Source of the DNA: Siphonodentalium dalli
Lineage: Eukaryota > Mollusca > Scaphopoda > Gadilida > Siphonodentaliidae
NCBI GenBank assembly: GCA_032622095.1
Contig: CP136061.1
Span: 171,871,107 to 171,935,106, forward strand
Direction: 5' to 3'
DNA: 64,000 nt
Each line of letters starts with the position of its first letter. Within the stretch, counting starts at the first letter, position 1. This document shows positions 10,888 through 22,769 of the stretch, piece by piece. A program made the translations under genes and the position numbers. The notes under the pieces are model-generated. The model did no database searches. It was not told the origin of the DNA and saw only the letters and a program-made list of their open reading frames with translations.

Positions 10888-11474
10888 TAGTCCGTGGGCC
10901 AATTCTCAGAAAGCCTCTAGTTTAGAAGTTGGCTGCACCCCCCCTCCAACAAAGGTTTTTATATATCAAATTAAAGGTCATTATATGACGCATCCGATTT
11001 TGCTTGTTGCCAGCTTCAGAATGTGTCCCAAAATAGATTTTTTCAAGGAAGACAACTCCTACCCCTTAATAAAATAAAAAAAATTATCAGCGTATAAAAA
11101 TATGACTGTTATTATAAAGTGAACAAGACATCGTTTGTATGAATTACAGATCACCATAAAACAACATGAGATACAACACTGGACCAATGTATAAGCTAGT
11201 TCGAAAAAATTGTGATAAATATTTTGAAATTGAGAAAAATTACTTGAATTTTAAAAAATAGTGTCACATATAATTGGCTGTAACTTGTGAAACACATGGG
11301 CTATTGACGCGCAACATATCTAAAAAAATTGCACCAAAGACCTAGCAAAACAATTTGGATGATGGACTGATAATTATATTTCTGTGAAAATGCGTTGTGG
11401 GCATAAACTTAACCCCACCCCCTAAAATATAATTATCTCAGAAAAATGAATTGCATAGTTTACACTTAGAATGC
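10888..11474 (+). repeat. Dispersed repeat Y, copy 1
   Basis: A roughly 590-bp noncoding repeat whose inverse is at 18311-18915. Shared landmarks: TAGTCCGTGGGCC, GTTGGCTGCACCCCCCC, CCAACAAAGG, GTGTCCCAAAATAGATTTTT, CATGGGCTATTGA, CCCCACCCCCTAAAATATAA. The two copies are clearly diverged. Class unknown. Confidence 0.8.
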
Positions 11475-11567
11475 TGCATGCAAAGAAGGCTTTAGGGTCA
11501 TAAAATGAAACAGTGTAGAGATTGATGAAGGGGAATTATAAACAACAACCTTGTCCGAACATGTTCT

Positions 11568-11589
11568 AAGATGAAAATTTGGGGGAAAA

Positions 11590-11635
<46 letters not shown>

Positions 11636-11815
11636 CGAAAAAATTTTCCAGGCACGTATGATGATTTTTTTTTTTCCGGCCTCAGACCACCCACCCACCC
11701 AATTTCTTCCATTTCCGGCCTTTTTTTCCAGGCAATTTTTGACACCCACCCTTTTTTTTCCATTTCAGGAAGTTTTTTCCGGTCAGTTTTGGACACCCAC
11801 CCCCCTTAAATTTGA
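11568..11815. repeat. Dispersed repeat Z with 44-G homopolymer
   Basis: Contains an uninterrupted run of 44 G at 11591-11634, followed by a pyrimidine-rich stretch with repeated ACACCCACCC and TTTTTTTCCGG-like words. The segment AATTTTCCAGGCACGTATGATGA (11643-11665) reappears inverted at 13069-13091, together with ACACCCACCC at about 13056, so this is one copy of a dispersed element facing its partner. Small open frames of poly-Gly/poly-Pro across the G run are artefacts of the homopolymer. Confidence 0.75.
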
Positions 11816-12143
11816 GAAAAATTATCAATTGAGCAACCAAATAGCTGATTATCCTGCATTATCATAATTTATTGCGCTAAATTTGAATAGAACAGTGCAT
11901 AATGAGATAACTATACTATTTGAATTTATCATATAAGTGTCAATAATCAAGAAATGTGTCAACATAATCACATTTCTAGGGATATATAGGCAGAGTGCCA
12001 AGGTTTTTATTAACATTCATTTTCATAATATATAGTCACATGATCTAGTCACATAATCACATTTGAGTATTCTACAGAATACATGGTACCGGTACAACAA
12101 ATTTCAGATTATTTGATATTTTTGATATTTGCTATGTGATATA

Positions 12144-12277
12144 CAGTAATGCCCTAATTAATCGACTCCATAACCACAGCAGAATAATGGGTACTTTAAT
12201 TTTAATTTCCGACTAAATCCTGAAAATTACCCATTATTCTGCTGTGGTTATGGAGTCGTTTAATTAGGGCATTACTG
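12144..12277. mobile_element. Palindromic MITE, TA-flanked (Tc1/mariner-like)
   Basis: A 134-bp near-perfect inverted repeat. It opens CAGTAATGCCCTAATTAAT and closes with the inverse ...GGGCATTACTG, with TA on both sides (12142-12143, 12278-12279). It carries GACTCCATAACCACAGC and its inverse. It belongs to the same family as 15485-15697 but with a shorter centre. TA duplications and palindromic ends fit a Tc1/mariner-type MITE. Confidence 0.85.
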
Positions 12278-12989
12278 TATTGCTGGAATCAAATTGTTTA
12301 TCAAAACATGTGGAAATACAACTTCACCTTATCCCAGTTCATCCCAGTTTGAAGAATAATGCTAATACCAAACATAACCATGATATACATGCGTGACTCT
12401 TCTTTGGGCATCTCAGAAACCAGAACTGAGGAAACATGTTATAGCATGTAATGGCAGGCTGGTAGCCACTGCCTGAAGTAATAGGCTTCGTAATAATTGG
12501 GAATAATATGGATGGATAGCCCAATTTTACTTCTTTTTTGCTCACGATATCAGTGACGATAAAATCTTCGTTACTGTGATTAACATTACAAGCTGATCCA
12601 CATTAACATGGAAAACAATGTGAAATTGTTCAAGCTGGCCCGGTTGGCCTTCAATTTATTTGTTAAGATTTTGTTTTACATTGTCAAAAGTCTATTTTAT
12701 TCCATTATTTATTATATCTTTATTTCCAAGTCACATATGGTCAAGTGTGCTTTCATTTTATTGCTTATTTTCAGCTGAGTTCTGCATAGTTATTCTTATT
12801 TTGTTGTATCAGTAGATGGAATCCTGATTAAATTTTATTTTCCCAATAGCGCAGTGTCTAGTTCTATCAAGTTGAATTTGGGTTATTGTTGGCCATTGTG
12901 CAACTGATCCAACTTCTGATAACCTCTATATGTAGTATAGCATTAGTATTAACTATATATGACCTGTTTCTGTTCAAAACACATCAAAA
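12278..12989. other. No gene seen
   Basis: AT-rich intronic-looking sequence with no coding or repeat feature that I can support. Confidence 0.5.
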
Positions 12990-13150
12990 TAAGACTCAAT
13001 AGCAGGAATGGAAAAAAAATTTGGCATATGGAAAAAAATGTTTTTTGGACCCAAGAGACACCCACCCACCCCATCATACGTGCCTGGAAAATTTTTCCGA
13101 CCCCCCCCTGGGGAAAATGGTATTTTTTACTAATTTCTCAAAATTTTACA
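12990..13150 (-). repeat. Dispersed repeat Z, inverted partner
   Basis: Contains ACACCCACCCACCCC followed by TCATACGTGCCTGGAAAATT and a short C run, the inverse of 11636-11665. It is separated from its partner by about 1.3 kb, so a transcript of the region could fold here. Confidence 0.65.
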
Positions 13151-13957
13151 ACATTGTGATTAAATTTTGATAGGGTATGGAAACGTCACACGAGGATACT
13201 GGTCCAGAAAATGTAAATTCATAAAACCTCACATGATCACTTTTTTGTCAACTATTTCATATTTTTACAATTGTTATTTGAATTTTTGAACAAAGCCGAT
13301 TATATATATATTTCAACTGGTCACATATGGTTAGCAAAGGCTGATGAGTGAGACTTGCGTTTTACTGGGAGGTATTTACTGTGGCATATTTTGTGACACT
13401 AGACACAATTGACGAAATGTACAGCATCGGACACTTCATGTTTGATAATTGTTTTAGGATGGCATCCAAAATGACCACCAACATCGAAGATTTTCAAACT
13501 TACCGACACAAATTAAACTGGGTTTGTCATATCGGGATAATGGAATTGTCCATTAAGAATACATTCACTGGTGCTTCTCAACAAACTAAAGAACTCTAAT
13601 ATCTTGTACCAACTCATTTATTGTGATTGACGAAAATGCCCAATAACTCATCCTCAGGGTAGCCAGTTAAGTCAGAATTGGCACTACTTTGATTATTCCA
13701 TGCAGATATCCTTACATTTCATATACCAGTACATCCTGACATGTCGGCAGCCAAATACCAACTCGCAAGAATCATTGTAGCCAATTGCAAATCTCAGTAG
13801 TTCTATAACTGCATTTGGATAGGGATGAAGTGCCATCAATGCGTTGTTGACATGTAGGGCTTCCGGGCCCCTCACGCAGCGACCATGCGATGGCCGTCAA
13901 GGAAAACCAAACCCATATAATCCCATGCACCCATATATCTCATGCACGGTGACTATG
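13151..13957. other. No gene seen
   Basis: An 83-codon open frame (13348-13599) lacks a recognisable domain. I see no supportable gene. Confidence 0.45.
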
Positions 13958-13965
13958 CTTTTTAT

Positions 13966-15074
13966 TAGGGCTGGACGATATTAATGAAAATAAAAACCGC
14001 GATTTTTGGAAATTAAAACCGCGGTTAACGATATAATCGCGGTTTTTTAAAACATCAGATACTAGTAACTTAAACAGTTTCTCACTGTTCGCTAGAATCA
14101 CATCATTGTCATTAATTTTGACAAGTTGACGTCAATAATAACATACACAACCTTTCAACCAGTGACAACCTCATGCTCGATCGATATTCGGAATGAAAAG
14201 TAAATTCACCGGTTAAATTCTGTTATTCGGACAATTTCTTTCCGGTGACTTGACAAATTCTGGTATATACCGATAATTAATAAAAACCATTATCTAGTCT
14301 ATGCCAAAACTAAAAGTGTTCTATACTATATAGTATCCTTTTCTAACTCGGTATATTCAACTATGTTGAGCAAATACATATGTTGTTCCCGATGACACTT
14401 GCGTCGCTTGACAAATGGAATATGGTTTACCGTCAAGACAAATTTTAGCGAAGTCCACACACACACGTAGTACATAACTTTTGGAATTCGGCCAAGCAAA
14501 GACACCATGTATTTTGGGCGGGTTTGAAGCCCTAATTCTATAATATTGGTTTTAACCAATCGCCGTGAGTGGTTTCTTCTAGACGAGAAGGGGGCGGTAT
14601 CTTCGCTCATTTACTATTTTGATTGACGGTGCATGTGCATCATTGTACTGAAGGAAGAGGCGTGGCAAAACTGACATTCATATTGATCTATCACCCGATC
14701 AGTCTTCAATCATTTGGTGAATTCTCTTGTAATAAAAAGTACGCAGGGAAGTCGGAGGGTTTGTGTAATATTGTGAGCGAAAGGGGGACGTATTCGGGGT
14801 TTTCATATCCCCCTAATTTCGTTAGTCGTCCTAAACGTTGTTTACTATGATTATTGAATATTGAAAAAGTCAGGACACAGGGATTTAGTTGGAATTTAAA
14901 ACTTAAATAACTCGATTTAGGCTTGAGTTAAACTATTTGTTTGTATACGCTTATGATGGTCTGGCACCCTCTATTGCCGACGATATTACGATTATTTTAG
15001 TTTAGACGATATTACTGACGATATTGAAATATTAACCGGGTATTGACGATTAATCGGGAAACCGCCCAGCACTA
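13966..15074. mobile_element. Non-autonomous hAT element
   Basis: 1,109 bp with terminal inverted repeats TAGGGCTGGACGAT (left) and TAGTGCTGGGCGGT (inverse of right end), flanked by CTTTTTAT at 13958-13965 and CTTTCTAT at 15075-15082. That is an 8-bp target duplication with one mismatch. Subterminal regions carry AACCGCG/CGCGGTT words on the left (13996-14045) and CGATATTAC/CGATAATTA-like words on both sides. Interior open frames are short and unassignable. Superfamily assignment rests on TIR form and 8-bp duplication. Confidence 0.8.
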
Positions 15075-15484
15075 CTTTCTATATCGGTACTTCTGTTGCT
15101 GGGTCATTTTAGCCAGACCTATTTTCAACCTTGAGGGAGACAAGCAGAACTCCCATGGCTTGATTATATATTAGCGCCGGGGGATGAACCGGGCCACCCG
15201 GGGCGATCCGATACACTGCATGACAAAAGGTTCAGTACTTCAGGATTTTAGGAAAAATATTTGACTCTGTTTAGCTGTTATGTTTCTGCCCAGCTTGTGG
15301 GTATATATTCTGGGTCAACTGAAATCATTTGGGTTTGTTAACAATCCGAAGATTATAATAGTAGCATGGTGTTGATCTTTGCTATGAAACCGACAGGCAT
15401 GAAAGAGAATAATGAGAGTGGACTGGCTGATCATGATTACGCCTGAATCTTGCATTATTTACATGACACTCAAACGGGCATATA

Positions 15485-15697
15485 CAATAATGCCCTAATT
15501 AATCGACTCCATAACCACATCAGAATTATGGGTAATTTTTCAGGATTTAGTCGGAAATATGGCTTGTTGCCATTCATCGGAAAGTTCTCGGTGAGAGTTT
15601 TCCGATGAATGGCAACAAGCCATATTTCCGACTAAATCCTGAAATATTACCCATAATTCTGCTATGGTTATGGAGTCGATTAATTAAGGCATTACTG
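15485..15697. mobile_element. Palindromic MITE, longer family member
   Basis: 213 bp, TA-flanked (15483-15484, 15698-15699), same ends as 12144-12277. It keeps a longer hairpin: GGATTTAGTCGGAAATATGG...CCATATTTCCGACTAAATCC around GTTGCCATTCATCGGAAA and its inverse. Almost the whole element folds on itself. Confidence 0.88.
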
Positions 15698-15699
15698 TA

Positions 15700-16179
15700 G
15701 GTAAAGGGACATACTTTAGGGACACCTCATGTCACAATACCTAGCGTTGTTATCATATAACCATAAACATGTATCTTGTGCACTATAGATAGGGCTATGG
15801 TTATATATGCCACACAACATAGGACCATATATGGAGCCCAAATTACATAGGGTTATAAGGACATGGCATTCCAGAATGGGTTGAGTTATTGTGCCAAGTA
15901 ATTGCCTGATAGTTTGCAAGAAAAAAGTGTTGCTTAAGAAGTCTGCAGTTTTATTATTGTTCTCGTTTAACAACAGGAGAAAAATTATCGTCATTCGTCG
16001 ACTTCAATACATGTCGGCTTGTCACATAAAGCACATACAAAATTCTTGACAGGATGTAAGTAGGTCATCATCGATATTAGTAGATTGTTGAAGTTGTTGC
16101 ATAATATGATACATTGCAATTCTTTTTCAGAATAAGTCATTATGCTACCTTTTTCCTGCAACCCGAGAATACAATCCTT
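15700..16179. other. No gene seen
   Basis: Two overlapping short open frames on the minus strand (15716-16200) look random in composition. No repeat structure recognised. Confidence 0.45.
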
Positions 16180-16266
16180 TTTTATGTTTACCCATACCAT
16201 AGTATGGTAAACATAATGTCGACGTCCGGATTGACCACTCGTCGTGTGTCCGTCCGTCCGTCTCTC

Positions 16267-16312
<46 letters not shown>

Positions 16313-18207
16313 CGTGGACACTTTACGCATGGTGCGATAACTCAAAAATTTTCTATCCGATCGGAACCAAATTTTGTTTGTATGTGAGTTTCTCAGACCA
16401 AAATACAGATCGAGTTCAAATATGGGTTTGATCCGAATTTTTTTTACGGAGATATGGCCCTTTTTCGACCTCGAATTCACGCATGCTGTCATAACTCGAA
16501 CAATTTTTATCTGATCGGAACCAAATTTGGTATGCGAGTTTCAGAGCCCAAAATACAGATCGAGTTCGAATATGGGTTTGATCCGATTTATTTTAAAGGA
16601 GTTATGACCATTTTTTCAAAAATAAAATTAAAAAAACAAAAATCCGATGCTAAAACCGAAGTATATTTTGTCCGATTGTGTTCATATTTGATATGTAGGT
16701 TTATGATGACATGCCCCTCATCTGTATAGTTTTTGGTATTGATTGGTTGATCGGTTTAGAAAATAATTAACCCTTTACACACATGCTATCCAATGCAATA
16801 AGTTGAACATATTTCTTCTGATCTGCCTCATATTTCTTACCTAGGTTTTTCTTAGCACGTTCTTAGTCTGTATTGTTTTTGGTATTGTTTAATTAACCCT
16901 TTTCACTCTTATGTTTACTTAGAATTCACCCAAGCTGCTATGACTCAAAACATTTTTCATCTGATCAGCACCAAATTTGGTATATGAATTTATCACCCCT
17001 AAATACAGATCGAGTTCGAATATGGGTTTGATCCGATATATTTTAACAGAGTTATGACCCTTTATAATTCAAGTAATTACTGCTGGGAATTTTAAGAGAA
17101 CATATCTGGCAGACCATGTGTTATTGAAATGAGTTAATTATCACTATGTCTATGGACATGCTATAAAGCCTGATAGTGGTACTTCTGGCTGGCAGGATTT
17201 GTTATCATATTAATGTCAAATTGATTGATGGCTATCTGGTGGAGTGCTGTTTTCTGTGCAATATTAAGTTAACCCCTTTGCTGAAACAGGTTCATTACTA
17301 AAGTTTATGTAAACACTATAGGACACCTATTCTAAAATATTAAATTGGAATAGTCCATTGTTACTTAATTTGTAGGGATGTTTTACAGACATTGTTGTCT
17401 ACATACACTGTTGTCTTATCTTAGACAAAAATTAATCCACACATTCCTCAGTTCCATGATGTGATGTCATTGCAAATGATTAACCCTCTCCACACATCAT
17501 ATGGTTTTGAAGCTTTTCGTTTGATCATTCTCCTATATTATGTCCAGGTTGATGGTGATCCACTTTTGATTTGCATGGATTTGGGATTAAAATTAAACCA
17601 TTCCATAGACACATATTATGCGATTGACAGATATGATATTATCCCTTTCACTTTGATCCAGGTTCAGTAAGGGTTTCAATAAATCACCAATTATATATTT
17701 ATCATTAGAGGAAATGTCTTATTTTGAAATTCCCTCAGTTGCATTTGGGCTCCAGGGTAATATTAATGGTGCTGGTATTCTTGAGACTGACTTATTGTAT
17801 GGGTTTCTAAATCCAATGACATGCTTTGTATAGACTATTTTGTGTTTATCAGTTCATTAGTTTGGGTAAGATTAACCCTATTCTATCCGATTTGATAACT
17901 CAAATATTTCCATTGACTATGTTTATACATGTAGTTCTTGGCATAGTTGACAAGAACACACCCCTAACCTGCATAGTGAGGGTCATTTGGTTTATTTGCT
18001 TAAAAATATTAACATCCTCCGCCAATCCTGTTGACACAATGTGATAACTAAATATTTTTCACATGATCACTATATTAAGTGTGAATTGTTGAAACTTGAG
18101 CACTCATGAAAAGGTTGATGTAAGGATTTATAAAATTTATAAAAATAGCTAATCGCTATCGCCAAGGTATGGGTTAAACATCTGCCGATCGTGATCGGCC
18201 TCTCGTT
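16180..18207 (+). mobile_element. Helentron-like interspersed element, family A, complete copy (A1)
   Basis: About 2.0 kb. The left end has the subterminal repeat ATGTTTACCCATACC (16184-16198), which also folds back on TATGGTAAACAT just after. A (GTCC/GTCT)n array follows at 16249-16314. Next come two tandem units of about 120 bp, each opening with ATAACTC and closing with GAGTTATGACC (16335-16610), and a third diverged unit near 16940-17060. At the right end is the inverse subterminal repeat GGTATGGGTTAAACAT (18166-18181), a hairpin GCCGATC-GT-GATCGGC (18184-18199) and the terminus CTCTCGTT (18200-18207). SubTIRs, a GTCY microsatellite, a tandem core and a 3' stem-loop are the hallmarks of DINE-1/mini-me/pearl-type, Helentron-associated elements. 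Confidence 0.78.
16249..16314 (+). repeat. (GTCY)n microsatellite
   Basis: GTCC and GTCT tetramers, including a pure run of TGTC from about 16270 to 16310. It sits at the fixed place inside the family A element where other copies have shorter arrays. Confidence 0.95.
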
Positions 18208-18310
18208 TCTTCAAATTTTAATCTTAGATCACGTTCAGACAGTTATTTATCATTCCCTTCATCACTCTGTACACTGTTTCAGTTTATGCTTTTAAAACCA
18301 ACTTGACATA

Positions 18311-18915
18311 CAGTATTCTAAGTGTAAACTACATAATTCGTTTTTCTGCAAAAGTTATATTTTAGGGGGTGGGGTTAAGTTTACGCTCATATAACATTTT
18401 CACACCAATTGTCTTGGCATTCCATTATTTAAATCGTTTGGATATGTCATCGGGGCAATTTTTTTAGCCATGTTGCGGATCAATAGCCCATGTGGTTCAC
18501 AAGTTATAGCCATTTACATGTATATGTGACCATATTTTTCAAAGTCCAAGTAATTTTTCGCGATTTCAAAATATTTATCGCAATTTTTTCTAACTAGCTC
18601 ATAAATTGGTCTAGTTTTGTATCTCGTGTCATTTTATGATCATGTCTTATTAATATAAACTATATATTGTGCAGTTTATAACCGCAATATTTTGTTTATG
18701 CTCTTGTATTTGTACTCAAGAAAATTTTCATTTTATTTTAGGGGTAAGAGTTGTCTTCCCTGAAAAATCTATTTTGGGACACTTTCTGAAATGGGCAACA
18801 AGCAAAATCTGATGCGCCATATGATGACCTTTAATTTAATATGTAGAAACCTTTGTTGGAGGAGGGGGGGGGGGTGCAGCCAACTCGAAAAATATCTTGT
18901 TTGGCCCACGGACTA
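18311..18915 (-). repeat. Dispersed repeat Y, copy 2 (inverted)
   Basis: Inverse of 10888-11474. It starts CAGTATTCTAAGTGTAAACT and ends GGCCCACGGACTA, with the G-run GGGGGGGGTGCAGCCAAC at about 18866-18884. It lies between two right ends of family A elements (18207 and 19284), so it may have inserted into a duplicated copy. Confidence 0.8.
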
Positions 18916-19077
18916 ATATAGGTATATTGAAAGAAAATACTAGCAAATTTTCAGAATAATATTCCTTTAACTATCTTTTCTTTAACTGCTATGGTGCCTA
19001 TGCCTGACTATGGATTGAGCTTAATTAGCTTTATTGCTCTATAAGACATATCTGTGTTAGAGTGACCTAATAGGTTG

Positions 19078-19284
19078 AAATTGATTGCTACATCTGTGCT
19101 CCTATTGTGTTTATGTGAGCAAGGTTCCAATAAGTCTGATTCCACTTGTGAACTTAATAGTAAGGTGTGAATTGTTGAAAGTTTTGCACTCATGAAAATG
19201 TTGGTGTAAGGATTTATGAAAATAGCTAATCGCTATTGACAAGGTATGGGTTAAACATCTGACGATTGTGATTGGTCTCTTGTT
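19078..19284 (+). mobile_element. Right-end fragment of family A Helentron-like element
   Basis: Repeats the terminal part of 18078-18207 with mismatches: GTGTGAATTGTTGAAA, AATAGCTAATCGCTAT, GGTATGGGTTAAACATCTG, a decayed hairpin and CTCTTGTT (19277-19284). No matching left end is nearby. Confidence 0.65.
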
Positions 19285-19390
19285 AAAACAATATTCCAAC
19301 ATTTCGGCCATTGGTACCAATTATTTGAGAATTGGGTAAGTGGAAGTTGTCTTACACACTCACGTGCTGCCGATTCCGTGCTTTTAATGT

Positions 19391-19662
19391 CGTCACTCGC
19401 CACCGCGATTACATAATATCTGTGACGTCATATAGGTAGACATAACTCCGACTCCGATTCTGCGTTTTAAGTTTGTCCAACTCATATGACATCATATGAG
19501 GATTTCCGACGGGAGATAGACTGACAACTAGTGGAGGTAGTATTTATTTATTTTTCTGCATATTTATTATGCGATAGTTATGGGACTTGTTATTGTGTTC
19601 ATATTAAGGGGTGCTTTCCGATAGTGTTTTGTTGTATTCATCAGGATAGTAATCCTTTTAAA
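19391..19662 (+). repeat. Dispersed repeat X, copy 2
   Basis: Inverse partner of 3141-3385. Contains GTGACGTCATATAGGTAGACA and CATATGACATCATATGAGG. It lies about 600 bp upstream of the first ACC exon. Confidence 0.7.
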
Positions 19663-20273
19663 AAGCTAATTTCCAAAACTCCTGCAATTATCTCTGGTAA
19701 AGGAAGTACTTAATTTTCCTACAAATTTGGAACCTTTCTTAACAATCATAAGTATTATGTGCACCTCCAATAGACTAAAGTTATCTGAGATTTCTGGTTG
19801 CGACAACTCAATATACCTTGTATTTGCAGCCTGTTGAAAATTACAACCAAAATCTGGATTATTAAAAAAAACTTGACAAAATACAGGAATTGCCCCTCGA
19901 GAGAATTTTACTCTCACAAAGCCCTCTGGCAAGAGCGATTTTTATAAAAAGCCAGCACTGTTACATACCAATTTGAAAATTCACTCAGCAGCCAATGGTT
20001 GCCTTCTTTCATGAATGACTTGTTATGGATAAATACAACATGTGAGGCTTTAGATTTCTGACCAATCATCAGTATTTGAGACCGAGCCGAGAAGTCTTAC
20101 AAAGTTGAATAGAGAGGAGTTTTTTTTATTGTTTATAGTCAAGTGAATTCCCCATGGAGCTGTACATAGTAAAATGTTTACAATCGAATCATTCATTCAT
20201 GACAATTGTTTACTTCTCCAGATTTTCTTTAGTGTTATTGACCCAATCATTGTATATATTGTTTCTGTTGTAG

Positions 20274-20465
20274 AATATATTAAAATGGCTGACCACTATG
20301 TTCCTGTGCCAGGTGGAACAAACAACAACAATTATGCCAATGTGGAGCTTATTTTGGACATTTGCAAGAGGACCCAGGTCCAAGCAGTTTGGGCTGGATG
20401 GGGTCACGCTTCAGAGAATCCAAAGCTTCCAGAGCTGCTCCATAAAAATGGAATTGTTTTCATAG
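20274..20465 (+). CDS. ACC: Acetyl-CoA carboxylase, biotin-carboxylase exon
   Basis: A 192-nt internal exon. It follows the acceptor TTTCTGTTGTAG (AG at 20272-20273) and ends before the donor GTAATG (20466). Both borders are phase 1: the exon begins with the last two bases of a split GAA (Glu) codon and ends with the first G of a Gly codon completed at 63567. The peptide includes [48 protein letters not shown] and KNGIVFIG, the near-invariant part of the eukaryotic ACC biotin-carboxylase domain preceding the ATP-grasp fold. ACC makes malonyl-CoA for fatty-acid synthesis and for control of beta-oxidation; this domain carboxylates biotin using ATP and bicarbonate. The next exon is 43 kb away. 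No upstream ACC exon was found in 1-20273. Confidence 0.96.
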   Translation, partial: NILKWLTTMFLCQVEQTTTIMPMWSLFWTFARGPRSKQFGLDGVTLQRIQSFQSCSIKMELFS

Positions 20466-20549
20466 GTAATGTCATCTGTGTGGTTATTTATCTGTACATC
20501 TGTCTCTTTGAGTCCATGTGACTATATTTCTAGTTGCCCTTTTTAGTCA

Positions 20550-21400
20550 AGTTTTTAGCTCACCTGAGACGAAGTCTCCGGTGGAGCTATAGTCATCACT
20601 CCTCGTCCGTCCATCCGTCTGTCCGTCCATCCGTCTGTCAACAATTCTTTGAACATCTTCTTCTGAAGTTCCATTGGACCGAATTGGTTCATATATGGTG
20701 TGGATGTTCCCTAGGTGACTCTCATTCAGATTTGTTCAAATGAGGTCACTGGATCAAATAGTTGCGAAACCAGGGCCATAACTCTATTCCTCCATAGTAA
20801 TTCTTACAACAACTTCTTGTCCATAACCATTGTGCCGATTAAGCTAATATTTGGTATGGAGGGTCCTTGGGTGACTGGTGTTCAGATTTGTTCAAATGAG
20901 GTCACCCGGTCAATTAGTTGAGAAACCAGGGCCATAACTCATAGTAATTCTTACAATGACTTTTTCTAAAAAAATATTGGGCCGATTTAGCTTATATTTG
21001 GTACTGAGGGACCTTGGGTGACTGGGAATCAGATTTGTTCAAATTGGGTCACTGGGTCAAATAGGGGCTGAGCCAGGGACATAACTCTAAAAACAAAAAA
21101 ATTACATTTTTGCATTTTGATCATATTTGGTGTGGATGTTCCCTAGGTGACTGTCATTCAGATTTGTTCAAATGAGGTCTGTGTGTCAAATAGTTGTGAA
21201 ACCAGGGCCATAACTATATTCCTCCTTGGTAATTCTTATAACGACTTCTTGTCTAGAACCATTATGCTGGTTTAGTTTATATTTGGTATGGGGGGGTCAT
21301 TGAATGACTGGGGTTCAGATTTGTTCAAATGGGGTCACTGTGTCAAATAGGGGTGGAGCCAGGGCCATAATTCCAAAAAAAATAATAAAAAATTAAGGAA
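20550..21400 (+). mobile_element. Helentron-like element, family B, left part
   Basis: Begins with the hairpin AGCTCACC...GGTGGAGCT enclosing GAGAC...GTCTC (20557-20588). (GTCC/GTCT)n follows at about 20605-20639. Tandem units of about 190 bp come next, each with CAGATTTGTTCAAATGAGGTCAC and AGGGCCATAACTC. The same left end is found at 54524, and a decayed one at 56315. I cannot see the right terminus. Confidence 0.7.
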
Positions 21401-21728
21401 CTCCTTGATCAATTTAACATACAAAAAAAATATCACCCTCCCCCCACATGACCCAGAACCCCACCCTGCCCCCAGCCAACAGCATTCCACCCTATCTCAT
21501 CTCCTAACTCACAGGATCTCTCCCACCAGCAGATTAAGTCAATTGTATTAGCTACAGACAGAGAGAGAGAGTTAATATAAATACACACACAGTCATCAAT
21601 TGAGATGTTTATCAGGCTGACAGGTGTGAACTAATGCTTAGCTAGCACTCATGCCAGTGTTTGTTATTAAAATAAAATCAAAACAAATTATTGCTCTCTA
21701 ACCTGAATTTAGTGTGTCTGGCATTTGC

Positions 21729-22602
21729 AGAATGAGGTCCCCAGAGGGTGAATTTAGTTATGCTACCCTGCACAGCAGTCTAGCATCACCAAATACACTA
21801 GCCTTAGGCCTCGTCTTCTGGGAAGTATATCTGCACTTAAATTGACATTTTTACTTACTTTTTCCCTTCTGTTTAGTTTCTATATCCACTAATTTGTGAA
21901 TATAAAATGCATAATTGAGGTGCCCAATGGGTGCACATCACCAACTTTAACTGGAGAATCTTGATATGTTTATAAACATTCCTTGCAGATCTGCTAGAAG
22001 TCATTAATTCCCAATCTATCATGTATTGTTCATATCAGGACTAATGTCATTTGCAGAATGAGGCTCACAGAGGGTGAATTTAGTGATGCTATGCCATACA
22101 GCGGCCTAGCATCACCAAATTCACCCTCTGGAGACCTCATTCTGCTTAGGCCTCATCTTCTGGGAAGTATCTATAGTATCAAATTAACATTGTTGTTAGT
22201 TACATTTCCCTTCTAGGAAGTTTCTATATTCCCTAATTTGCAGAAGATAAATTCATAATTAAGGTGCCCAATGGGTGAACATCACCAACTTCAACTGGGG
22301 AACTTCAATCTTATCCTAGGTCTGCCATAGCAGTTGGGGGCCTTAGCAGAATGAGGTCCCCAGAGGGTGAATTTAGTGATGCTAGCCCGCTGTGCGGGAT
22401 AGCGTCACTAAATTCACCCTCTGAGGACCTCATTCTGCAAATGACAGACACACTATCACACTATTTCAAGGCTTGATTGTATAATACATTGTGTTGCTTG
22501 AGGCCAGGCATGCACAATGTAGGAACAGACACGCTTTTTGTGATGCTATCCCACACAACGGGCTAGCATCACCAAATTCACCCTCTGGAGACCTCATTCT
22601 GC
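21729..22602. repeat. Four hairpin repeats built on one palindrome
   Basis: Hairpins at 21729-21806 (partial), 22053-22145, 22346-22438 and 22541-22602 (right arm only). Each arm reads GCAGAATGAGGTCCCCAGAG, then GGTGAATTTAGTGATGCTA. The copy at 22346-22438 is nearly perfect, with apex CCCGCTGTGCGGG. Between copies lies the conserved spacer AGGCCTCATCTTCTGGGAAG. A MITE family or a locally amplified hairpin; class unknown. Confidence 0.8.
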
Positions 22603-22769
22603 TTAGGCCTCATCTTCTGGGAAGTATCTATAGTATCAAATTTACATTGTTGTTAGTTAAATTTCCCTTCTAGGAAGTTTCTATATCCCCTAATTTGCAG
22701 AAGACAAAATTCATAAATGAGGTGCCCAATGGGTGAATATCACCAACTTCAACTGGGCAACTTAAATCT

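Noticed and set aside
11498-11867. Overlapping open frames of poly-Gly and poly-Pro
   Set aside because: Entirely due to the 44-G homopolymer; flanking composition is random.
14326-14610. 94-codon minus-strand frame inside the 13966-15074 hAT
   Set aside because: No hAT or other motif; two frames look equally open. Kept only as element interior.
1-20273. Upstream ACC exon
   Set aside because: I looked for the conserved residues that precede YIKMADHY and for a donor in phase 1 but found none.
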